In this document: positions 39,774-48,492 of the stretch, in pieces
Position numbering within the stretch: position 1 is the stretch's first letter
Layout of the letters: the number at the start of each line of letters is the position of its first letter
NCBI RefSeq assembly: GCF_002797495.1
Contig: NZ_PGEZ01000001.1
Span: 2,170,001 to 2,234,000 of the forward strand
Source of the DNA: Mumia flava
Lineage (GTDB): Bacteria > Actinomycetota > Actinomycetes > Propionibacteriales > Nocardioidaceae
DNA length: 64,000 bases
Direction of reading: 5' to 3'
The notes under the pieces: generated by a model
What the model was told of the DNA's origin: nothing
The model's database searches: none
Seen by the model: only the letters and a program-made list of their open reading frames with translations
Position numbers and translations under genes: made by a program

Positions 39774-41972
39774 ATGACGGAGAACACGACGGCTGAGGCC
39801 GTGCGGTACGAGCGCGGCGAGGACGGCATCGTCACCCTGGTCCTCGACGACCCGACCCAGTCCGCGAACACGATGAACGAGGCCTACCAGGCGTCGATGG
39901 CCAAGGCCGTCGAGCGGCTCGAGGCCGAGAAGGACGACGTCGTCGGCGTCGTCGTCACCAGCGCGAAGAGCACGTTCTTCGCCGGCGGCGACCTCAAGCT
40001 GATGACGCAGATGAAGCCGCAGGACGCCGAGGAGGTCTTCGCGGGCGTCGAGTCGATGAAGGCGGTCCTGCGCCGGCTCGAGACGATCGGCAAGCCGGTC
40101 GTCGCCGCGATCAACGGCGCTGCGCTCGGCGGCGGTCTCGAGATCGCCCTCGCCTGCCACCACCGCGTGGCGGTCGACGGCCGCTACGAGATCGGTCTGC
40201 CCGAGGTCACCCTCGGTCTGCTGCCGGCGGGCGGCGGCGTCACCCGTACGGTCCGGATGTTCGGCCTCCAGAAGGCCCTGATGGAGATCCTGCTCCAGGG
40301 CCAGCGGCGCAAGCCGGCCGCGGCGCTCGAGGCGGGCCTCGTCGACGAGGTCGTCGCGACCCGCGAGGAGCTCGTGCCGGCAGCGAAGGCCTGGATCGAG
40401 GCGCACAAGGACGACGCCGATGCTGCGACCCAGCCGTGGGACCGCAAGGGCTACCGGATGCCCGGCGGCACGCCGAGCTCGCCGAAGCTCGCGCAGTTCC
40501 TGCCGGCGTTCCCCTCGAACCTGCGCAAGCAGCTCAAGGGTGCGCCGATGAAGGCGCCGCGCAACATCATGTCCGCGGCCGTCGAGGGCGCGCAGGTCGA
40601 CGTCGACACCGCGTCGCGGATCGAGTCGCGCTACTTCGTGGACCTGGTCACGGGCCAGCAGTTCAAGAACATGACGCAGGCCTTCTTCTTCGACCTCGGC
40701 GCGATCAACGCCGGCGGGTCGCGTCCGGACGGCGTCGAGAAGACCAGGGCGACGAAGCTCGCCGTGCTCGGCGCGGGCATGATGGGCGCCGGCATCGCGT
40801 ACGTCTCGGCGCGCGCGGGGATCGAGGTCGTGCTCAAGGACGTCTCGCTCGAGGCGGCCGAGAAGGGCAAGGCCTACAGCCAGAAGCTCCTCGACAAGCA
40901 GGTCGACAAGGGCCGCATGACGCCCGAGAAGCGGGACGAGGTCCTCGCCCTCATCACCCCCACCGACGACTACGCCGTCCTCGAGGGCTGCGACTTCGTG
41001 GTCGAGGCCGTCTTCGAGTCCGTCGACCTGAAGAAGCAGGTCTTCGGTGACCTGGAGAAGGTCGTGAACGCCGACGCGCTGCTCGGCTCCAACACCTCCA
41101 CCCTGCCGATCACCACGCTGGCCGAGGGCGTCACGCGTCCCGAGGACTTCGTGGGCGTCCACTTCTTCAGCCCGGTCGACAAGATGCCGCTGGTCGAGCT
41201 GATCGTCGGCGAGAAGACCTCCGACGAGGCGCTCGCCCGCGCGATCGACTACACCCAGCAGATCAAGAAGACCCCGATCGTCGTGAACGACAGCCGCGGC
41301 TTCTTCACCAGCCGGGTGATCGGCACGTTCGTGAACGAGGGCCTGGCGATGCTCGCCGAGGGCGTCCACCCGGTCACGATCGAGCGCGCGACCACCCAGG
41401 CCGGCTTCCCGGCCCCGGTCCTGCAGCTGTCCGACGAGCTCAACCTCGAGCTGATGTCGAAGATCCGCAACGAGACGAAGGCCGCGATCGAGGCCGCCGG
41501 CCAGACGTACGTGCCGCACCCGGCCGAGGCCGTCATCGACACGATGATCGCCGCGGATCGCTCGGGCCGGCTCAAGGGCGCGGGCTTCTACGAGTACGCC
41601 GACGGCAAGCGGACCGGTCTGTGGGAGGGCCTCGGCGAGACCTTCCCGACGTCCGAGACCGAGGCGCCGTTCGCGGACCTCAAGGAGCGGCTCACCTTCG
41701 TGATGAGCCTCGAGACCGTCAAGTGCTTCGACGAGGGCGTCCTGCGCACCGTCGCCGACGCGAACATCGGCTCGATCTTCGGGATCGGCTTCCCGCCGCA
41801 CACCGGTGGCGTGATCCAGTACATCAACGGCTACGAGTCCGAGCAGGGCGTGATCGGCGTGCAGGCGTTCGTCGACCGCGCGCACGAGCTGGCCAAGGTG
41901 TACGGCGAGCGCTTCACCCCGCCGGCGTCGCTGCTCGAGGCGGCATCGAAGAACGAGCCGTTCACGGCCTGA
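39774..41972 (+). CDS. fadB: Fatty oxidation complex alpha subunit (enoyl-CoA hydratase/3-hydroxyacyl-CoA dehydrogenase)
   Basis: A 732-aa bifunctional enzyme. Residues 1-200 are the enoyl-CoA hydratase (VVVTSAKSTFFAGGDLKLM, INGAALGGGLEIALACHHRVA, PEVTLGLLPAGGGVTRT with its catalytic Glu). Residues 325-510 are the NAD domain (KLAVLGAGMMGAGIAYVSA, GSNTSTLPITTLA, GVHFFSPVDKMPLVE with the catalytic His). Residues 510-725 are the paired C-terminal dehydrogenase domains (DSRGFFTSRV, FGIGFPPHTGGVIQYIN). It carries out the two middle steps of beta-oxidation and pairs with FadA. The gene is followed by a strongly palindromic region. Confidence 0.95.
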   Translation: MTENTTAEAVRYERGEDGIVTLVLDDPTQSANTMNEAYQASMAKAVERLEAEKDDVVGVVVTSAKSTFFAGGDLKLMTQMKPQDAEEVFAGVESMKAVLRRLETIGKPVVAAINGAALGGGLEIALACHHRVAVDGRYEIGLPEVTLGLLPAGGGVTRTVRMFGLQKALMEILLQGQRRKPAAALEAGLVDEVVATREELVPAAKAWIEAHKDDADAATQPWDRKGYRMPGGTPSSPKLAQFLPAFPSNLRKQLKGAPMKAPRNIMSAAVEGAQVDVDTASRIESRYFVDLVTGQQFKNMTQAFFFDLGAINAGGSRPDGVEKTRATKLAVLGAGMMGAGIAYVSARAGIEVVLKDVSLEAAEKGKAYSQKLLDKQVDKGRMTPEKRDEVLALITPTDDYAVLEGCDFVVEAVFESVDLKKQVFGDLEKVVNADALLGSNTSTLPITTLAEGVTRPEDFVGVHFFSPVDKMPLVELIVGEKTSDEALARAIDYTQQIKKTPIVVNDSRGFFTSRVIGTFVNEGLAMLAEGVHPVTIERATTQAGFPAPVLQLSDELNLELMSKIRNETKAAIEAAGQTYVPHPAEAVIDTMIAADRSGRLKGAGFYEYADGKRTGLWEGLGETFPTSETEAPFADLKERLTFVMSLETVKCFDEGVLRTVADANIGSIFGIGFPPHTGGVIQYINGYESEQGVIGVQAFVDRAHELAKVYGERFTPPASLLEAASKNEPFTA

Positions 41973-42033
41973 CGGACCACCCCGTACGGCTGGTCGGGCC
42001 GGTCGAGACCACGCCGTACGGGCCGCCGGTCCT

Positions 42034-42124
42034 CGTTGCCGGCAACGCAACCCGGATCCGGGCACCGCAGAATCACGTGATTCCGCGGTGCCCGGTTCGC
42101 GTTTCCGTTGCCGGCAACGGAAAC
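42034..42124. repeat. Palindrome cluster after fadB
   Basis: Three palindromes in 91 bp: CGTTGCCGGCAACG (42034-42047); a 34-bp inverted repeat centred on GAATCACGTGATTC with one mismatched pair (42060-42093); and a perfect 24-bp palindrome (42101-42124) whose centre repeats CGTTGCCGGCAACG. The middle hairpin may end fadAB transcription. The two flanking copies of the same 14-bp palindrome suggest a mobile or processed repeat rather than a simple terminator. Confidence 0.75.
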
Positions 42125-42178
42125 GTGCACCCCTGAACTCGGGTTGCGGGTCCGCGCAAGCGGTGCGTTGGATGGTTC

Positions 42179-43603
42179 ATGGCTCCTGAAGCGAGCACGT
42201 CCGTCTTCCGTCGCATGCCGGTGGGTCGAGAGCCCCACGAGGAAGAGGGGCTGAAGCGCACGATCGGACTGTGGCAGCTGACCGCCTTCGGTGTCGGCGC
42301 CACCGTCGGCACCGGCATCTTCTTCGTCCTCACCGAGGCCGCCCCGGAGGCCGGGCCCGCCGTGGTGATCTCGTTCGTCATCGCCGCGGTCACCGCCGGT
42401 CTGACCGCGCTCTGCTACGCGGAGCTCGCCGGCAGCGTCCCGGTCTCGGGGTCGTCCTACTCCTACGCGTACGCGACGATGGGCGAGGTGGTCGCGATGG
42501 GGGTCGCGGCCTGCTTGCTGCTGGAGTACGGCGTGTCGGCGTCGGCGGTCGCGGTCGGCTGGTCGGAGTACCTCAACCAGCTGCTCGACAACCTGTTCGG
42601 CTGGGAGATCCCGAAGGCCCTCGCGGCGGCGCCCGAAGCCGGCGGTGTCGTGAACCTTCCCTCGATGATCCTGGTCGCGATGTGCGCGCTGCTGCTGATC
42701 AGGGGCGCCAGCGAGTCCGCGACGATCAACGCGATCATGGTGCTGATCAAGGTCGGCGTCCTCGTGATGTTCATCGCGATCGCCGCGACCGGCTGGAACT
42801 CCGACAACCTCGCCGAGTTCGCGCCGTTCGGAGTCGCGGGAATCCAGGCCGCGTCGGCGACGATCTTCTTCTCCTACATCGGGCTCGACGCGGTCTCGAC
42901 GGCGGGTGACGAGGTGAAGGACCCGGAGAAGACGATGCCGCGCGCGATCATCATGGCGCTGATCATCGTCTCCACGCTGTACGTGCTCGTCGCCCTCACC
43001 GCGGTCGCGGCGCAGCCGTGGGAGGACTTCGAGGGTCAGGAGGCCGGTCTCGCCCAGATCCTCGAGAACGTCACCGGCTCCACGTGGCCGAGCACGGTGC
43101 TCGCGGCCGGCGCGGTGATCTCGATCTTCTCGATCACGCTCGTGGTGATCTACGGCCAGACCCGGATCCTCTTCACGATGTCCCGCGACGGGATGATCCC
43201 GCCGGTGTTCTCGAAGGTGAATCCCCGCACCCTCACCCCGATCCCGAACACGATCATCGTGTCGACCGTGGTCGCGATCGTCGCCGGGTTCGTCCCGCTG
43301 AACTGGCTGCTCGACACCGTCAGCATCGGCACGCTGGTCGCCTTCATGACGGTGTCGGCCGGGGTGATCATCCTGCGGCGGCGCGCTCCCGATCTCGAGC
43401 GGTCCTTCAAGGTGCCGTTCTACCCCGTGCTGCCGATCCTCTCGATCGCCGCCTGCATCTACGTGCTGATCGGCCTGCACTGGTACACGTACGTGGTCTT
43501 CCTCGTCTGGGTCGCGATCGTGCTGATCTACTACCGCTTCTACGGCTACCGGCACTCGCGGATCGGGCGGAACCCACCGGCCGACGAGGAGGTCCTGCCG
43601 TGA
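42179..43603 (+). CDS. APC family amino acid permease
   Basis: A 474-aa membrane protein with about 12 helices. LKRTIGLWQLTAFGVGATVGTGIFFVLTEAAPEAGPAVVISFVIAAVTAGLTALCYAELAGSVPVSGSSYSYAYATMGE holds the two hallmark motifs of the family (GATVGTGIF and CYAELAGSVPVSGS). The substrate is probably a cationic or neutral amino acid, by likeness to CAT-type permeases. The next gene starts inside the stop codon (GTGA), encoding two UspA domains; fusion of these parts is known in other bacteria, so the coupling is functionally suggestive. Confidence 0.92.
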   Translation: MAPEASTSVFRRMPVGREPHEEEGLKRTIGLWQLTAFGVGATVGTGIFFVLTEAAPEAGPAVVISFVIAAVTAGLTALCYAELAGSVPVSGSSYSYAYATMGEVVAMGVAACLLLEYGVSASAVAVGWSEYLNQLLDNLFGWEIPKALAAAPEAGGVVNLPSMILVAMCALLLIRGASESATINAIMVLIKVGVLVMFIAIAATGWNSDNLAEFAPFGVAGIQAASATIFFSYIGLDAVSTAGDEVKDPEKTMPRAIIMALIIVSTLYVLVALTAVAAQPWEDFEGQEAGLAQILENVTGSTWPSTVLAAGAVISIFSITLVVIYGQTRILFTMSRDGMIPPVFSKVNPRTLTPIPNTIIVSTVVAIVAGFVPLNWLLDTVSIGTLVAFMTVSAGVIILRRRAPDLERSFKVPFYPVLPILSIAACIYVLIGLHWYTYVVFLVWVAIVLIYYRFYGYRHSRIGRNPPADEEVLP

Positions 43604-44484
43604 CGATCCTCGCGGCGATCGGCCCGGACGGGCGTGGGCTGAGTGCGGCCCACCTCGCCGGCCGGGTCGCCGCGACGGCGTCCGACGACGTGGTGCTGTG
43701 CTGCGTGGTCCCCGACGCGTGGGGCGGCCGGACGATCGCGCACGGCACCGACGCGGAGTGGCGCCAGTACCTCGAGGGCCTCGCCGTGCAGGCGCTGCGG
43801 GACGCGGTCGCGGTCGTCCCCGCCGAGATCGAGAGCAGGACCGTGATCCGGGTCGGCCGCTCCGTCCCGCGCTCCATCCTGTCGATCGCGCAGGAGGTCG
43901 AAGCACGGGGGATCGTCCTCGGATCGAGCGACGACGCGCACCGCGGGCAGGTCGCCTTCGGTGCGATCGCGAACCGGCTCGTCCACAGCTCGCCGCTCCC
44001 GATCGGCGTCGCGCCGCGCTCGTTCTGGTCCGACGCGGGGGACCGGGTCGAGCGACTGGTCCTGGGCCTGGACGCCGAACCGTCGGACGAGGGTGCCGTC
44101 GAGGGCGCGCTGGCGCTCGCTCGCTGGCTCGGCGCATCGATCGCGCTCGTCACATTCGGTGTACGGCGGCTCCCGGCGCTCCCGTTCGGCGGCGGGCGCC
44201 GGGCGGACGCGGAGGTGTTCGCGGTGTGGCGCGAGGACGTCGAGCGCGTCCATGCCGAGGCCGCCGAGCGGATCGCAGCGGCCGGTGTCGAGGTCGGGGA
44301 GCAGGTCGTCGCCGTCGCGGACTCGTGGCGGCGGGTCGCTGAGCGGTTCCGGTGGGAGGAAGGTGACCTCCTGGTGCTCGGCTCGAGCCACGAGGGCCCG
44401 GTCGAGCGGGTCTTCCTCGGGTCCACCGCGGCCCGGATCGCCGGACACGTGCCGGTCGGGGTCGTGGCGCTGCCCCGGCGATGA
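43600..44484 (+). CDS. Tandem universal stress domain protein
   Basis: A 294-aa protein with two UspA folds (about 1-145 and 146-294). Domain 1 ends GIVLGSSDDAHRGQVAFGAIANRLVHSSPLPIGVAP and domain 2 ends LLVLGSSHEGPVERVFLGSTAARIAGHVPVGVVALP; both have only part of the G-2x-G-9x-G(S/T) nucleotide pattern. The GTG start overlaps the permease stop by 4 nt, so the proteins are made together, and it may modulate the permease in the cytoplasm. Confidence 0.88.
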   Translation: MTILAAIGPDGRGLSAAHLAGRVAATASDDVVLCCVVPDAWGGRTIAHGTDAEWRQYLEGLAVQALRDAVAVVPAEIESRTVIRVGRSVPRSILSIAQEVEARGIVLGSSDDAHRGQVAFGAIANRLVHSSPLPIGVAPRSFWSDAGDRVERLVLGLDAEPSDEGAVEGALALARWLGASIALVTFGVRRLPALPFGGGRRADAEVFAVWREDVERVHAEAAERIAAAGVEVGEQVVAVADSWRRVAERFRWEEGDLLVLGSSHEGPVERVFLGSTAARIAGHVPVGVVALPRR

Positions 44485-44502
44485 CGGGCTCGACCGCTTG
44501 AA

Positions 44503-44520
44503 TTAGCGGTATACCGTTAA
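44503..44520 (+). promoter_or_regulatory. 18-bp palindromic operator over a leaderless -10
   Basis: TTAGCGGTATACCGTTAA is palindromic except for one pair. TACCGT within it (44512-44517) serves as -10, ending 6 nt before the ankyrin lipoprotein ATG. A repressor bound here would occlude the promoter. No regulator gene adjoins it. Confidence 0.65.
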
Positions 44521-44523
44521 ATC

Positions 44524-45879
44524 ATGACTGTGTCGGCTCTCCGGTCCGGACGTTCGTGGGCGACCGCCCTGGCGGCGGGGATCGCGGTGCTGCTCGCCGG
44601 GTGCGCTCCCGACCGTACGGACGACGGCGACCGCGGAGCCGGCTCCGATCCCGCGAGCACGGCCTCGAGCACCGCGCCCTCGCCGACCCCGAGTCCCTCG
44701 GCGGACGCGAGTCCGACCGTGTCGCCGCAGACGGCCACGCCGCGCACGCCTCGTCGATCGCTGAGCCAGGCCCAGCTCGACCGACGCCTGCGGGCCGCGG
44801 CATGGGACGACGACGTCGCCCGTGCCCGACGGCTCATCGCCGAGGGCGCCGACGTGAACGCGAAGGACGAGACGGAGCAGAGCGCCTACCTCATCACCAC
44901 CAGCGAGGGCTACCTGCGCCTGCTCGATCTGACGCTGAAGAACGGAGGCAAGGTGACCAGTCTCGACTCCTTCGACGGCATCGGACTGATCCGCGCGGCC
45001 GAGCGCGGTCACGCCGACGTCGCCGGGCGCCTCGTGCAGGCCGGCGTCGACGTCGACCACGTGAACAACCTCGGATGGACGGCGCTCCACGAAGCGTTGG
45101 TCTTCGCCGACGCCGACGACCACCGCTACGTCGACACCGTGCGAGTGCTGGTCGCGGCGGGTGCCGACGTCACGCTCGCGTCGCAGCGCGACGGCGTCAG
45201 CCCGCTCGCTCACGCTCGTACGCGTGGGCTCGAGCGCCAGGCGAGCCTGCTGCGACGTGCCGCGGACCGCCCGGAGGTCGATCGGCAGATCGCCGGCCGG
45301 CGGCTGCTGCGCGCGGCGGAGGAAGGCGATGCCGACGCTGCGGCCCTCGCTCTGCGCGACGGTGCCCGGCTCGAGGTCCGCGACGAGGCCGGGCGGACCC
45401 CGCTGCTGCGTGCCGCTGCCGCGGACCGGACCGCGGTCGCCCGCCTGCTCGTCCACCTCGGCGCGGATCCGGACGCGCTCGACGACCGCCACGACACCCC
45501 GTGGCTGGTCACGGGCGTGACCGGCAGCGTCGCCATGCTCGAGATCCTGCTGCCGGCGGACCCGGACCTGTCGATCCGCAACCGGTTCGGTGGGCTGTCG
45601 CCGATCCCCGCCTCCGAGCGCGGGCACGTCGACTACGTACGCCGGGTCGTACGGACCGCGGTGGATCTCGACCACGTGAACGACCTGGGGTGGACGGCGC
45701 TGCTGGAGGCGGTGATCCTGGGCGACGGCACCCGCCCGTACCAGCGGATCGTGCAGATCCTCGTCGACGCGGGTGTCGACGTCACGATCGCCGATCACGA
45801 CGGCGTGACGGCGCTCGAGCACGCGCAGGCGCGCGGGTACGACGCGATCGCACGAACCCTGCGCGCCGCCCGGGCCTGA
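44524..45879 (+). CDS. Ankyrin-repeat lipoprotein with duplicated domain
   Basis: A 451-aa lipoprotein: signal peptide with lipobox LLAGC (Cys near 26), a Ser/Thr/Pro linker (about 35-75), then two homologous ankyrin blocks. Block 1 (about 82-253) includes DVDHVNNLGWTALHEALVFADADDHRYVDTVRVLVAAGADVTLA; block 2 (about 255-450) includes DLDHVNDLGWTALLEAVILGDGTRPYQRIVQILVDAGVDVTIA. Both contain an ERGH(A/V)D segment in the same relative place. Ankyrin proteins bind partner proteins; on the outer membrane face this could be adhesion or scaffolding. The ligand is unknown. Confidence 0.88.
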   Translation: MTVSALRSGRSWATALAAGIAVLLAGCAPDRTDDGDRGAGSDPASTASSTAPSPTPSPSADASPTVSPQTATPRTPRRSLSQAQLDRRLRAAAWDDDVARARRLIAEGADVNAKDETEQSAYLITTSEGYLRLLDLTLKNGGKVTSLDSFDGIGLIRAAERGHADVAGRLVQAGVDVDHVNNLGWTALHEALVFADADDHRYVDTVRVLVAAGADVTLASQRDGVSPLAHARTRGLERQASLLRRAADRPEVDRQIAGRRLLRAAEEGDADAAALALRDGARLEVRDEAGRTPLLRAAAADRTAVARLLVHLGADPDALDDRHDTPWLVTGVTGSVAMLEILLPADPDLSIRNRFGGLSPIPASERGHVDYVRRVVRTAVDLDHVNDLGWTALLEAVILGDGTRPYQRIVQILVDAGVDVTIADHDGVTALEHAQARGYDAIARTLRAARA

Positions 45880-45891
45880 GCGGCGTCGGCA

Positions 45892-45977
45892 GACTCCCCA
45901 GCCAACTGGGGAGACCCGCAGCTGGCGCGGGAAACCATCGGCGCCAGGTGCCGGGTTCCCCAGTTGGCTGGGGAGTC
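45892..45977. repeat. Palindromic repeat element, copy 2, with 21-bp terminal inverted repeats
   Basis: The 21-bp ends at 45892-45912 and 45957-45977 are perfect reverse complements (outer bases GACTCCCCAGCC and GGCTGGGGAGTC). The core GGCGCGGGAAACC, then GCCAGGTG is shared with 5779-5870. There is no coding capacity, so it is MITE-like or a REP-type element. It lies between the convergent ankyrin and cebR genes. Confidence 0.8.
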
Positions 45978-46049
45978 CGCCAAGGCGAGTTGGCTGGGGA
46001 GTCCGCCACGGCAGGAGGCCGCCTGGGGAGTCCGCCACGGCGGGAGGCC
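45978..46049. repeat. Partial copies of the element's right end
   Basis: Two further truncated copies of the right terminal segment: GTTGGCTGGGGAGTCCGCCA at about 45989 and TGGGGAGTCCGCCACGGC at about 46024, each followed by GGAGGCC. They are direct repeats of the full element's end and lie just after the cebR stop. Confidence 0.7.
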
Positions 46050-46060
46050 GCGCCGACGAC

Positions 46061-47101
46061 TCAGGTGGACTCGCGGATCACCAGTGTCGTGGGGAGCTCG
46101 ACCATCGGGGCGGGCGTTGCGTCGCCGGGTGCGATCCGCGACAGCAGCATCGCGACGAGCTCGTGCCCGATCCGGTCGACCGGCTGCGCGATCGTCGTGA
46201 GCGGCGGGTCGGTCATCGCCGCCATCGTCGAGTCGTCGAACCCGATCACCGCCACGTCCTGGGGGACTCTGCGCCCGGCCTCGCGGAGCGCGCGGATCGC
46301 CCCGACCGCCATCGGGTCGGAGGCCGCGAAGACCGCGTCGAGGTCCGGGACCTGCTCCAGCAGGCGCCGCGTCGCGACCAGGCCCCCCTGCTCGGTGAAG
46401 TCGCCCTCGGCGACGTCGGAGTCGTGCACCTGCAGTCCGGCGTCGGCCAGAGTGGTGCGGTAGCCGGCGAGGCGGTCCTCGGCTGCGGTCATGTCCTGCG
46501 GCCCCGCGACCGTGACGATCCGGCGGCGACCGCGCTGGAGCAGGTGCTCGACGGCGGTCCGGGCCCCACCGGTGTTGTCGACGTCGACGTACGGCAGCCC
46601 GTCCGGGTCCGCGGGCCGACCGCCGAGCACGAGCTCGAGACCCCGCTCGCGGAGCACCCCCGGGAGCGGGTCGCCGGCGTGCTGGGACAGCAGCAGGACG
46701 CCGTCGACGTGCTGCGGACTGAGGTACGTCGCGGGCTCGGCCGTACGACCGGATCCGCGGGCGAGCACCAGCACGAGCTGCCGACCGGCCTCGTCGGCGG
46801 CCTCGGAGATGCCGCGGACCACGCCGGCGAAGAACGGTTCGCTGAACAACCGCTCCTCCGGCTCCGCGATCACCAGCGCGATCGCACCGGTGCGTCGGGT
46901 CACGAGCGAGCGGGCAGCCTGGTTCGGCACGTACCCGAGCTCGTCGACCGCCTGCATCACGGCCTCGCGGGTGCGCGCGGACACGCTCGGCGAGCCGTTG
47001 ATCACCCGCGACGCTGTGCCGCGACCGACTCCGGCGCGGGCGGCGACCTGCTCGAGCGTGGGTCTCGGTGCGCCCGGTCGCACCGGAGACTCGTCGCTCA
47101 T
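46061..47101 (-). CDS. cebR: LacI family repressor of the cellobiose operon
   Basis: A 346-aa LacI-type protein with the N-terminal helix-turn-helix (PTLEQVAARAGVGRGTASRVINGSPSVSARTREAVMQAVDELGYVPNQAARSL) and a periplasmic-binding-protein-like sugar domain. It is the last gene of the operon, its ATG overlapping the bglC stop by 4 nt. The operators before cebE (GGGAGCGCTCCC) are those known for CebR/CelR, which release DNA on binding cellobiose, hence the name. In Streptomyces cebR is placed upstream and apart; here it is autoregulated as part of the operon. Confidence 0.87.
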   Translation of the reverse strand: MSDESPVRPGAPRPTLEQVAARAGVGRGTASRVINGSPSVSARTREAVMQAVDELGYVPNQAARSLVTRRTGAIALVIAEPEERLFSEPFFAGVVRGISEAADEAGRQLVLVLARGSGRTAEPATYLSPQHVDGVLLLSQHAGDPLPGVLRERGLELVLGGRPADPDGLPYVDVDNTGGARTAVEHLLQRGRRRIVTVAGPQDMTAAEDRLAGYRTTLADAGLQVHDSDVAEGDFTEQGGLVATRRLLEQVPDLDAVFAASDPMAVGAIRALREAGRRVPQDVAVIGFDDSTMAAMTDPPLTTIAQPVDRIGHELVAMLLSRIAPGDATPAPMVELPTTLVIREST

Positions 47102-48492
47102 GTCCCCAGTATCCCGCCCGCGTGCTCGCGCAGCAGCGCCGCGTACCACAGGGCGCTGGACTTGGGGGTACGGCGCTGCGTCGCGTAGTCGACGTGGACG
47201 ATGCCGAACCGCTTCGCATAGCCCTCGGCCCACTCGAAGTTGTCCATCAGGGACCACGCGAAGTAGCCGCGCAGATCGACACCGTCCTTCAGCAGCCGAG
47301 CCGCGGCCTGGAGGTGCTCCCGCAGGAACGCCACCCGGTCGGGATCGTGCACCGAGCCGTCGTCGGCGACCTCGTCGTCGAACGCGGCGCCGTTCTCGGT
47401 CAGGACGATCGGGATCGACGGGTAGTCGTCACGCACCCGCGAGACCACGTCGTACAGCCCGTCCGGGTCGATCTCCCACCCGGTCGCGGTCGTCGGGTAG
47501 CCGCGGAAGCGGAAGTCGACGGCGTTCGTGCCCGGGTACGCGGACGGCGCGACCACGTGACGGGTGTAGTAGTTCACGCCGAGGAAGTCCAGGGGCGCGG
47601 CGATCCGGTCGGTGTCGCCGTCGTGGACGAACGCGAGGTCGGTGACGTGCGCGACGTCGGCGACGACGTCGGCGGGGTAGCCGCGGCCGAAGACCGGGTC
47701 GAGGAACCAGCGGTTCGACAGCCCGTCGATCCGCCGGACCGCGTCGGCGTACCCCTCGCCCTCGCCCGCGGGGTCGGTCGGATACAGGTTCAGGGTGATG
47801 CCGACCTGGGCGTCCGGTGCGGCCGCACGGATGGCCTCGACCGCCATGCCGTGCCCGAGCAGCAGGTGGTGCGAGGCCGCGAGGGCGGCGGCGGGGTCTC
47901 GACGTCCGGGGGCGTGGATGCCGGAGGCGTAGCCGAGGAACGCCGAGCACCACGGTTCGTTCAGCGTGATCAGGTGGCGGAGCCGGTCGCCGAGCGCCTC
48001 GGCGACGATCCCGGCGTACTCCGCGAACCGCTCGGCGGTCTCGCGCACCGGCCACCCGCCGGCCTGCTCGAGCTCGACCGGAAGGTCCCAGTGGTAGAGC
48101 GTCGCCCACGGCGTGATCCCGGCGGCGAGCAGCTCGTCGACGAGTCGGTCGTAGAAGCCGATCCCGGCCGCGTTGCCAGGCCCGGTGCCGTGCGGCTGGA
48201 CGCGCGGCCAGGAGATCGAGAAGCGGTACGCCCCCATCCCGAGCTCGCGCATCAGCTCGACGTCGCCGGGCATCCGGCGGTAGTGGTCGACCGCGACCTC
48301 GCCGGTGTCGCCGTCGATCACGCGGCCCGGCTCCGCGCAGAAGCTGTCCCAGATGGACGGGGTCTTGCCGTCGGCGTCGACGGCCCCCTCGATCTGGAAC
48401 GACGACGTCGCGACGCCGAAGGTGAAGTCCGCCGGGAACGAGCCGGCGAGGCCGTTGGTGGGGGTGCTGTCGTGGGTCGGGTTCGGGCTCAT
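47098..48492 (-). CDS. bglC: Beta-glucosidase, glycoside hydrolase family 1
   Basis: A 464-aa GH1 enzyme: FTFGVATSSFQIEGA at the start, acid/base Glu in ITLNEPWC (near 177), nucleophile Glu in VLTENGA (near 366), and WSLMDNFEWAEGYAKRFGIVHVDY at the end. No signal peptide, so it splits cellobiose and other cello-oligosaccharides in the cytoplasm after import by CebEFG. Both ends overlap the neighbouring genes by 4 nt, which indicates tight translational coupling. Confidence 0.94.
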   Translation of the reverse strand: MSPNPTHDSTPTNGLAGSFPADFTFGVATSSFQIEGAVDADGKTPSIWDSFCAEPGRVIDGDTGEVAVDHYRRMPGDVELMRELGMGAYRFSISWPRVQPHGTGPGNAAGIGFYDRLVDELLAAGITPWATLYHWDLPVELEQAGGWPVRETAERFAEYAGIVAEALGDRLRHLITLNEPWCSAFLGYASGIHAPGRRDPAAALAASHHLLLGHGMAVEAIRAAAPDAQVGITLNLYPTDPAGEGEGYADAVRRIDGLSNRWFLDPVFGRGYPADVVADVAHVTDLAFVHDGDTDRIAAPLDFLGVNYYTRHVVAPSAYPGTNAVDFRFRGYPTTATGWEIDPDGLYDVVSRVRDDYPSIPIVLTENGAAFDDEVADDGSVHDPDRVAFLREHLQAAARLLKDGVDLRGYFAWSLMDNFEWAEGYAKRFGIVHVDYATQRRTPKSSALWYAALLREHAGGILGT

